From: Betaproteobacteria bacterium
GTDB lineage: Bacteria; Pseudomonadota; Gammaproteobacteria; Burkholderiales; Rhodocyclaceae
Assembly: GCA_009781175.1 (NCBI GenBank)
Contig: WQYQ01000021.1
Span: 1 to 61,848, forward strand
Length of the DNA stretch: 61,848 nucleotides
Reading direction: 5' to 3'
A model generated the notes under the pieces. The model ran no database searches. It saw only the letters and a program-made list of their open reading frames with translations, and was not told the DNA's origin. A program made the translations under genes and the position numbers. This document shows positions 56,419-61,848 of this stretch, one piece after another. Position 1 is the stretch's first letter; each line of letters opens with the position of its first letter.

Positions 56419-56829
56419 TTATTTTGTAGCAAAGAATCCTGCTGTTATTACAACACCAAAGGCTCCACCAGCAAGATAGTATGAACAAAGAAAAGTTAAA
56501 ATATAAAAAAATTGTTTTGAATTGAGATCTCCTGTTTTGAGATGGCTTCGTATCTGATCCCGGATCGCGATTTGCGATGTACGCTCATCCAATAACCCTC
56601 CGAGCCAGCGAAACGTTAGAGCGATAATCGATAACAAAATCACGGAAGCAAGCCCGAATACAAATAGACGCTGGGCAACATTGACTTTGTCTTCCGATAC
56701 ACACAAATTAAGCACAACAAAAACAAAAAAACACGATGGCATAAGAAATGCCATTATAAAAAATGTTCCTTCTTCGCTCAGAAAGAACACCATCCTTTCC
56801 AGTCTATTTTTTGTGGGAATGTCGTTCAT
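56419..56829 (-). CDS. Small multi-pass membrane protein, candidate immunity protein (imm1a)
   Basis: A 136-residue protein with four hydrophobic segments (FFIMAFLMPSCFFVFVVLNL, LFVFGLASVILLSIIALTF, then FFYILTFLCSYYLAGG and GVVITAGFF) and loop RTSQIAIRDQIRSHLKTGDLNSKQ. Paralogue of the gene downstream, 16 bases away. A good AGGAG lies before the ATG at 56829, right after the conserved cassette spacer. AT-rich. Confidence 0.6.
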   Translation of the reverse strand: MNDIPTKNRLERMVFFLSEEGTFFIMAFLMPSCFFVFVVLNLCVSEDKVNVAQRLFVFGLASVILLSIIALTFRWLGGLLDERTSQIAIRDQIRSHLKTGDLNSKQFFYILTFLCSYYLAGGAFGVVITAGFFATK

Positions 56830-56887
56830 TAAAAGGCTCCTGTAGTCCCGTTGGGTTTCACTACACTTATTCCATTTCTACGCAGGC

Positions 56888-56957
56888 TGAAAAACCACAC
56901 AATCCGGAAAGCTCATTCAATAATTATTCATCGAATAAACTTTCCGCATTACGCCCA
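56888..56957 (-). repeat. Cassette-end spacer repeat, copy 1
   Basis: Joins the tox2 stop to the immunity genes. It shares with 59335-59383 the blocks AACCACRCAATCCRGAAAGC, CATTCA and TTTCCGCATTACGCCCA. This copy has 22 extra AT-rich bases (with an AATAATTATT palindrome). Confidence 0.8.
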
Positions 56958-58460
56958 AGCGATCATCTCGTCCGATACCACGAAGCTATCGGGCAACTGG
57001 TAATAGCTTTGGAACCCATCCATCGCCGTGAATCGCCCCAAGCTTGGGGCTTCTTCGCCACGAATCGGAGGTGCGCTTTCAGCGCCAGTAACGTTTGTCT
57101 CGCTGATCCTCGCCATGAATGGCGAGGCTTGCGCTCGACCCGTGGTCAAGCGCTCCAGCGTGCTGGGAAAATCCGCGCTCTTGGCCCATTCGACAATGAT
57201 CGTGTTCAGTTGCGCATCGAGCGCTTCGCGCGTGCCAGCGGTTTGCACGCTGCTCAAGGCAGCCGCCAAATTCGTGTTCAATGTCGCCGCCTCGCGCAAA
57301 TCCCGCACTGCGCCCGAACCGTGCATTTCAGGCAGGTTTTGCGTTGCCTCCGTCAATTCAATGGGGTCCGTGAATTCGCGGTAGAACGGGTTTTGGGCGA
57401 GGTTGAGGTTGGCCGCCGCGCCGTCGTCGATGGCCGCATTACCGACCGCGCCGGTGCTGCCGTCGCTGCGCGCGAACGTGCCGAGCGCCGTTTGCGTGTT
57501 GCCGCCGCCGAGCGCCACGTTCGTTGTGGTGGGCGTGAGGTTGATCGAAGCGATGCCGAGTTGTTCGAGCGTAAACAGTTCGTTCGCCTGCGAAATGCCG
57601 TCCTGGTTCAAATCGCGCCAGACGCGCACATTTGAAAATTGCTCATCGTTGGCGTCGAAAATGCCGTCGCCATTCGAATCCAGATCGCGCAGCGCATCGA
57701 AACCATCCGTGGCGCGCTGGCCGTTGCTCTTGATCGTATCGACGCCGAACAGCTCGCCGCCGTTGTCGATTACGCCGTTGCCATTGCGGTCCAACACCAG
57801 AAAACCGTCGTCGCCCTTGAGCCAGCCCGTGCCGGTGCGGATGCCGTCGCCGTTGTGGTCGAAGAGAACCGTACCAACGCCGATGGTTTCGATACCGTCG
57901 CCATCGAGATCGAGTGCGAGCGGGTCGTGCGGCAGGTCGAGGGGGCGGGCGGCGTTGAAGTAGGTGTTGACGCTGGTGGAGACGTTGAGTTCGTTATGTA
58001 AATTAAATGACGGGAGACCGTCCCAAGGCATAGGAGCAGTCAGAGCGTCGGTAATTGCTGTGCCCAGTCCAGTCATCTCATTATTAAACCAGTCTTGAAC
58101 AAACGGACCGGCCACGATCGCAGCGCCAGTAGCAATCAGCATCGCAGTTATTGTAATTGGAGCACCAGCTACGAGTGCAACTGAGAGAACCAGTCCCATG
58201 GCAGCGCTTGTGACCCCCATGACATCTGAAGGAGACAGGTTGCCATTCATCCATTTATTGGTTAAATCAACGGTTCCCATGGTAAGAGCCGCGCCATTAA
58301 TACCGACGCTGAACGGGGACGCTGCTAGCAGCGTCCCCGCTAAATTCAATGTATTGACATAAGCTTCATATCCGTTTTTAGAACTGCCTGCCGAATAACC
58401 GCCTTGAGCAGACTGAACTACATTAGAGATGCCATCAACAACAGAACGAGGATCAGCCAT
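56949..58460 (-). CDS. tox2: orphan toxin cassette with shared module, no RTX domain
   Basis: A 503-residue protein. Residues 1-143 are a different hydrophobic domain (GLVLSVALVAGAPITITAMLIATGAAIVAGPFVQDWF) from that of RTX1, while residues 144 onwards ([17 protein letters not shown]...) match residues 149-470 of RTX1 nearly exactly, down to the DNA level. It stops at SDEMIAWA, where RTX1 goes on into linkers, RTX repeats and secretion signal. A 39-residue in-frame insert (starting TTGRAQASPF) is the mobile repeat at 57028-57144. It cannot be secreted as is, so I read it as a silent or orphan cassette that could recombine through the shared module. No strong ribosome site. Confidence 0.75.
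   Translation of the reverse strand: MADPRSVVDGISNVVQSAQGGYSAGSSKNGYEAYVNTLNLAGTLLAASPFSVGINGAALTMGTVDLTNKWMNGNLSPSDVMGVTSAAMGLVLSVALVAGAPITITAMLIATGAAIVAGPFVQDWFNNEMTGLGTAITDALTAPMPWDGLPSFNLHNELNVSTSVNTYFNAARPLDLPHDPLALDLDGDGIETIGVGTVLFDHNGDGIRTGTGWLKGDDGFLVLDRNGNGVIDNGGELFGVDTIKSNGQRATDGFDALRDLDSNGDGIFDANDEQFSNVRVWRDLNQDGISQANELFTLEQLGIASINLTPTTTNVALGGGNTQTALGTFARSDGSTGAVGNAAIDDGAAANLNLAQNPFYREFTDPIELTEATQNLPEMHGSGAVRDLREAATLNTNLAAALSSVQTAGTREALDAQLNTIIVEWAKSADFPSTLERLTTGRAQASPFMARISETNVTGAESAPPIRGEEAPSLGRFTAMDGFQSYYQLPDSFVVSDEMIAWA
57028..57144 (+). repeat. Mobile palindromic repeat, copy 2 (117 bp) inside tox2
   Basis: Starts GTGAATCGCCCCAAGC, ends GACCCGTG and abuts GTCA. RTX1 at 54670 shows the empty site (ATCGCGGTCAAG). 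The length is a multiple of three, so the tox2 frame stays open. Confidence 0.92.
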
Positions 58461-58485
58461 TTTGTATTAGTCCATTTACGAAAAA

Positions 58486-58785
58486 TTATTTACGAATCCT
58501 GAATACAACTAAACCCCAGAGTACAGCTTGAACAGCAAGAACTTTAAAAATCAATTTAGGATCAGCCTCATAAAATCCTTTGGATACAATGGAGTGCACT
58601 ACAGGTACGGAAAATATCCCCAAAAAAATCAGGTACATCCAGAACCATCGCTCGGACCTCACTGTTTTTAGTTTTATCAAATCTAAAATTTTGGGGAATT
58701 TTTTCGATTTGTTGCCAAGATTTTCCGCCTCTTGGATGAATGGCGCAGAAAGAAAAAAGATAAACATGAGTAACCCAACATCCAT
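58486..58785 (-). CDS. Small membrane protein, candidate immunity protein (imm2)
   Basis: A 99-residue protein with three hydrophobic segments (GLLMFIFFLSAPFI, WMYLIFLGIFSVPVV, IFKVLAVQAVLWGLVVF) and a basic loop between. GGAG precedes the ATG at 58785. It ends 25 bases before tox2, in the same transcript. AT-rich. Not similar in sequence to imm1a/b. Could be the partner of the tox2 N-terminal domain. Function inferred from context. Confidence 0.55.
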   Translation of the reverse strand: MDVGLLMFIFFLSAPFIQEAENLGNKSKKFPKILDLIKLKTVRSERWFWMYLIFLGIFSVPVVHSIVSKGFYEADPKLIFKVLAVQAVLWGLVVFRIRK

Positions 58786-58846
58786 AGCTGTCGCTCCATA
58801 AGAAATCTACTTGAAACTTTGTGCTTGAATGAACATCTCTATTGGC

Positions 58847-59302
58847 CTAGAAATGTTTTAAAAAGAATAAAAACAAAAGGAATGTCACGGCAAAAAGTGG
58901 TCGCGGCCACTCTCGCTGTATTAAATCTGAATGGGTGTAAAAAACTCCCTCAACCCCTCTGTGAATTCGCCTGGATAGAAATAAGGCATAAACTATGCAA
59001 GGAAGTATTGCCAGTCCGAAGAATATTTCCAATGCCGAAAGCAATAATTGATAATGAAAGTCGGAAGGTAGTGACAGCATCAACAAAAAACTTACCACCG
59101 ATAATCCAAGAAAAAGAACGGAAACCGATTTCTTCCTGGTTGGCCATGGAAAAACTACGTGAACTATTGGCAGTGATGGCGATTCTTTGCCCTTGAAATA
59201 AAGTAGTCTTGAATGTCCAATAACAAAAAATAAACAGCCAAGTCCAAACAAAAACAAAGTCACCATCTCACACCATCTCCAATCCGAATCTTTTGCTCTC
59301 AT
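58847..59302 (-). CDS. Small multi-pass membrane protein, candidate immunity protein (imm3)
   Basis: A 151-residue protein with about four hydrophobic segments (TLFLFGLGCLFFVIG, VLFLGLSVVSFLLML, ALEIFFGLAILPCIVYALFL, PLFAVTFLLFLFFL). The start may be 59302, or 59266 (MVTLFLFG) which has GGAG ten bases upstream. It follows the tail of a third, mostly lost cassette across the conserved spacer, so by position it belonged to that cassette. AT-rich. Confidence 0.55.
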   Translation of the reverse strand: MRAKDSDWRWCEMVTLFLFGLGCLFFVIGHSRLLYFKGKESPSLPIVHVVFPWPTRKKSVSVLFLGLSVVSFLLMLSLPSDFHYQLLLSALEIFFGLAILPCIVYALFLSRRIHRGVEGVFYTHSDLIQREWPRPLFAVTFLLFLFFLKHF

Positions 59303-59334
59303 CTATTTATTGTGATTAGCACTGACGGCCGAGG

Positions 59335-59383
59335 CTGAAAACCACGCAATCCAGAAAGCCCATTCATTTCCGCATTACGCCCA
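59335..59383 (-). repeat. Cassette-end spacer repeat, copy 2
   Basis: Near-copy of 56888-56957, shorter by 22 bases, again directly after a reading frame that ends in IAWA and stop, and before a small membrane protein gene. Confidence 0.8.
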
Positions 59384-59455
59384 GGCGATCGTCTCGTCCG
59401 ATATCATGAAGCCGTCCAGCAGCGTGCAATAGCTGAATAACCCGCTGTCGCCGTT
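59375..59455 (-). pseudogene. Tail remnant of a third toxin cassette
   Basis: On the minus strand this reads GLFSYCTLLDGFMISDETIAWA and stop, aligning with the last residues of tox2 ([21 protein letters not shown], stop). Everything upstream of it is lost. It shows that at least three cassettes once stood in tandem. Confidence 0.8.
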
Positions 59456-59580
59456 GTTCGCCGTCCTCTTGCGCAAAAAGCTCTGGCGGCGAGTCGATTC
59501 AAAATGTTGCTTTCTACCATACGTGTCCTTCCTGTCAAGTGGAGTTGAAATCAACCTACGGGGTCGATTAGGAGACCCCC

Positions 59581-59928
59581 ATGAAGGACGAGTTCGAGAG
59601 GCGAATCGCCACGGAAACAGGTGTGGCGATCAAGGCGCGGCGCTTGGAATGCGGCTTGTCCCAGGATCAACTCGCAGAGCGGCTGGAGGTAGGGCCGGAG
59701 ACCGTGTCCCGCATGGAAAGGGGCGTGGTTACGCTCACCATCCCGAAGCTGGTGGAGCTTGCGAATGTGCTCGATTGCCCGATCGAAACCTTTATCCCCC
59801 AGGCGAGCGGTTCCACGCTTTCGGGAGCCAATGAGGTTGCCCAAATGCTCAAACCTCTGACCAAGAGAGACGCGCAGTTCGTCGTGGAACTGCTTGAAAA
59901 AGTGAGCGCTCATCTTGTTCGGCGTTGA
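59581..59928 (+). CDS. XRE-family helix-turn-helix regulator
   Basis: A 115-residue DNA-binding protein. The helix-turn-helix is at about residues 16-70 (IKARRLECGLSQDQLAERLEVGPETVSRMERG), followed by a helical dimer/ligand part. AGGAG before the ATG. It is divergent from the cassette operon and close to its start, so it could control it, but could also belong to a lost element. Confidence 0.85.
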   Translation: MKDEFERRIATETGVAIKARRLECGLSQDQLAERLEVGPETVSRMERGVVTLTIPKLVELANVLDCPIETFIPQASGSTLSGANEVAQMLKPLTKRDAQFVVELLEKVSAHLVRR

Positions 59929-60109
59929 CAGCGCCGGCCAGCTTCAATTTGTTTTCCCCTTCATCGCCTCTCCTCAAGTCCAATCAAGAAACAAACCGCG
60001 ATTCTCTGACCTGCCCAGCGATTTTTGGGCTCTTTGCGTCAGGGAAATCTTTATATACAAGAAGACCATCGTCCCCCTTGAATGTTGCCGCGAATACAGT
60101 TGAAAAAAC

Positions 60110-60151
60110 CTCGTGAGCCGCCCCAGACGAGAACTTGAGGCGGCTCACGAG
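60110..60151 (-). terminator. Orphan terminator-like hairpin
   Basis: CTCGTGAGCCGCC (60110-60122) pairs with GGCGGCTCACGAG (60139-60151); on the minus strand it is followed by GTTTTTTC. No minus-strand gene is evident upstream, so it may end an antisense or small RNA or be a leftover. Confidence 0.65.
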
Positions 60152-60453
60152 TTTGGTATGCCTTCCGCGCATGGCATCTGTCTTGCCAAGTTCGCCATGA
60201 ATATCGGGGTTTGTGCTCGGCCCGCGATTCAAGGGGACACTTTTATGGGGGAAGGGCGCCGGTCCTTCACATCAAAGTTTGTTTGGTCTCTACGCGCTAT
60301 GCGGGCATGTTTTGGAAATATTATGCAACGTTTAGCGTAAATTTTATTCCGTCAAATTATGTGAAATGTGCATAGAATTGCTTTCCAAAAATATGCTGGA
60401 CGTGTGGCGGTTTCGATAGACATCCCTCTTATTCATCAAAACTTTTCCCGCGC

Positions 60454-60536
60454 CGTCATTCTGCGCGAAGTCGCAGAATCCATTTGTCCTCTGATAGTGG
60501 ATTCTGCGACTGCGCTTCGCTCCGCGCAGAATGACG
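60454..60536. repeat. REP-type nested palindrome
   Basis: CGTCATTCTGCGCG (60454-60467) pairs with CGCGCAGAATGACG (60523-60536), and inside it GTCGCAGAATCCA (60470-60482) pairs with TGGATTCTGCGAC (60498-60510). A half unit is at about 37771-37793. Confidence 0.88.
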
Positions 60537-60542
60537 ACGAGT

Positions 60543-60597
60543 CGAGCGCAAGCCCCGTCATTCATGACAGGGCTTGCGCTCGATCCGCGGTCACAGG
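60543..60597. repeat. Partial relative of the mobile palindromic repeat
   Basis: CGAGCGCAAGCCC/GGGCTTGCGCTCG form a perfect 13-bp stem (60543-60555 with 60570-60582); the right part GGCTTGCGCTCGATCCGCGGTCA matches the right end of the 122-bp repeats. Confidence 0.7.
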
Positions 60598-60675
60598 TGC
60601 GACGTATATACTGAGTATTGATGTGTAAACACGGTGCTGGCGCAAACCGTGCAACGGCGCTAAGGGGAATCAGTT

Positions 60676-60975
60676 ATGACAACGCTGGAATTGAACGTGA
60701 ATCTTTCTGACCGGCTGGCGCGCGAGGCACGGGCCGCTGGTTTGTTGACGCCGCAGGCGTTGGCTGCGCTGCTCAAGGATGCGATGCGTCGCCGCGCAGC
60801 ACAAACGCTGCTCGCCGGCGCTGCACGCGCGACGGCAGCGGGCAACAAACCGCTGTCGATGGATGAGATTCAGGCGGAAGTGAGTCGCCCCAAGCTGAAA
60901 CTTGGGGCTTCTTCGCCACGAATCGGGGACGCGTTCTCCGCGCCCGTAACGCTTGTCTCGCTGGCCTCGCCATGA
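60676..60975 (+). pseudogene. Antitoxin-like gene broken by the mobile repeat
   Basis: Starts MTTLELNVNLSDRLAREARAAGLLTP and continues to MDEIQAE, a ribbon-helix-helix-like antitoxin of type II systems. At codon 69 it enters the 122-bp repeat and stops at 60975 within it. Cutting the repeat out exactly (60880-61001) restores QAE-VNEVRKARRAKRSVA and a stop at 61047-61049, with an ATGA overlap to a vanished partner (MRLVV..., PIN-like start, then no recognisable toxin). Confidence 0.7.
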
Positions 60976-61001
60976 ATGGCGAGGCTTGCGCTCGACCCGT
61001 G
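60880..61001 (+). repeat. Mobile palindromic repeat, copy 3 (122 bp)
   Basis: Starts GTGAGTCGCCCCAAGC, ends GACCCGTG and abuts GTCA, the same as copies 1 and 2. Contains stems CCCCAAG/CTTGGGG and CTCGCCAT/ATGGCGAG. Confidence 0.92.
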
Positions 61002-61214
61002 GTCAATGAGGTGCGCAAAGCACGGCGCGCGAAGCGATCGGTTGCATGAGGCTGGTTGTGCAGCGGATTTCTGGCCGGAAAGGGGCAGGAATTCTATGCA
61101 CGAAGCGCCACGAGAGGCCGGAGTTGCTCAGAAGACCCCTGCGCGATGCAGTCTTGTAATGTGGTCGCGGTGTGACTACAATTTCGGTATCTGAATCGTT
61201 CTCGGAGAATTGTC

Positions 61215-61484
61215 ATGAGTTCTACCGCTGACACCTACGTTCGCGCCCGCATCGACACCAACACCAAGGAGCGCGCCGCCAGCGCGCTCGAAGCAATGGG
61301 GCTGTCGATCTCCGATGCGATCCGCCTGCTGATGCTGCGCATTGCCGACGAACGCCGCCTGCCATTCGATGTGAAAGCGCCCAACGCCACTACAAAGAGG
61401 GCCATCGCCGAACTGGAGGCGGGCAAGGGCAAGAAGTTCGCCAACGTGGACGATCTGATGGCGGATTTGCATGCGGGCGATTGA
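61215..61484 (+). CDS. RelB/DinJ-family antitoxin
   Basis: An 89-residue antitoxin: ribbon-helix-helix segment VRARIDTNTKERAASALEAMGLSISDAIRLLMLRI at residues 9-43, then a toxin-wrapping tail. Overlaps the toxin gene by 14 bases. Ribosome site GGAG before the ATG. Confidence 0.92.
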   Translation: MSSTADTYVRARIDTNTKERAASALEAMGLSISDAIRLLMLRIADERRLPFDVKAPNATTKRAIAELEAGKGKKFANVDDLMADLHAGD

Positions 61485-61806
61485 TTGTTCGTCCGCATTC
61501 AAACAGGACTACAAGCGGGAGGCCAAGGGCCAGCGCCGCATCACGCTCGATGACGCGCTCAGGCCGGTGCTGGTTGCATTGGCGACTGATCAGCCCTTGG
61601 ATGCACGTTGCCGCGATCATGACCTTTCCGGCGATTGGGCGGGCTACCGGGAATGCCACGTCAAGCCCGACCTCCTGCTGATCTACCGCAAGTCCGGTTC
61701 TGACACCTTGCGGCTGGCGCGGCTAGCGCTGTTTTGGTTTAATCCTGTACAACGGCGGACGGCAGGATGCCGCCCCTACAATTTGTTTGCAAATCCAATC
61801 TCCTGA
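61471..61806 (+). CDS. YafQ-family toxin with altered C-terminus, probably inactive
   Basis: A 111-residue RelE-fold mRNA interferase. His50, His63 and Asp67 match the catalytic set of Escherichia coli YafQ by number (CRDHDLSGDW, ECHVKPDLLL). But after LRLARL the family ending with the last catalytic histidine (GSHSELF-like, His87) is missing; the frame runs on through ALFWF into a repeat-derived tail. A small deletion fits this. So the poison is likely lost while the antitoxin stays. Confidence 0.8.
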   Translation: MRAIDCSSAFKQDYKREAKGQRRITLDDALRPVLVALATDQPLDARCRDHDLSGDWAGYRECHVKPDLLLIYRKSGSDTLRLARLALFWFNPVQRRTAGCRPYNLFANPIS

Positions 61807-61842
61807 AAAATCAGGACGATATGTAGGGGCGGCATCCTGCCG
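61760..61842. repeat. 21-bp inverted repeat at the right end
   Basis: CGGCAGGATGCCGCCCCTACA (61760-61780 region) is the exact reverse complement of 61822-61842, with about 40 bases between that hold TCCTGA/TCAGGA. A common GTAGGGGCGG-type repeat; it forms part of the YafQ tail. Confidence 0.85.
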
Positions 61843-61848
61843 CCTACA

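Larger units (their letters stand above)
59929..60675. other. Non-coding stretch with palindromic elements
   Basis: About 750 bases without a credible gene. Contains a minus-strand terminator-like hairpin at 60110-60151 and two palindromic repeats at 60454-60582. Short open frames here lack ribosome sites. Confidence 0.55.

Noticed and set aside
59984..60232. An 82-residue minus-strand frame across the orphan terminator
   Set aside because: No ribosome site, and the hairpin would lie inside the gene.

Overview
The window looks like a chromosomal stretch of a motile betaproteobacterium (the phylum-level call is fairly safe; order-level placement near Rhodocyclales or Nitrosomonadales is only an impression). 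The reasons are the order tig-clpP-clpX-lon-hup-tRNA-Val-tRNA-Asp-ppiD, a FabI-type enoyl reductase, lysC next to tRNA-Ser(GCT), a single polar-type flagellar locus (flhB-flhA-flhF-flhG-like-fliA-motC-motD, then flgN-flgM-flgA divergent from flgBCDEFGHIJ-KL), and moderately GC-rich coding sequence.

Layout. 1-2630: an Aer-like PAS chemoreceptor, a long perfect palindrome and a gene-poor stretch holding a degenerate second copy of the tRNA-Ser 3' end plus its terminator. 2631-10145: tRNA-Ser, aspartokinase, a secreted beta-helix protein and the prkA-yeaH-spoVR stress module. 10498-21644: protein quality control (trigger factor, ClpP, ClpX, Lon), HU, two tRNAs, PpiD, a membrane-anchored alpha/beta hydrolase and FabI. 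21806-45032: flagellar genes with readable promoters: sigma-54 sites before flgB and flgK, and sigma-28 sites before flgM, before flhB and probably before motD. The site before flhB may drive a terminator-ended small RNA of about 110 nt. The FlhG-like protein has no Walker A loop.

45041 to the end is accessory DNA. It carries two BrnT/BrnA-type toxin-antitoxin pairs bracketing a type I secretion pair (hlyB, and hlyD with a 3' frameshift), a 1685-residue RTX protein, and upstream of it repeated cassettes. Each cassette has a variable hydrophobic N-terminal domain of about 145 residues fused to the same calcium-binding module, and is followed by a conserved spacer and small AT-rich genes for multi-pass membrane proteins. 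One cassette is full length (RTX1), one stops right after the shared module (tox2), and a third is only a tail remnant. I read this as a polymorphic toxin/immunity system with an N-terminal variable domain, delivered by type I secretion and carrying orphan cassettes. This is an inference from architecture, and it is the most interesting part of the window.

A mobile palindromic repeat of 117-122 bp appears three times, each time immediately 5' of GTCA: upstream of hup, in frame inside tox2, and inside an antitoxin gene that it breaks. The right end also holds a DinJ/YafQ pair whose toxin has lost its last catalytic histidine.
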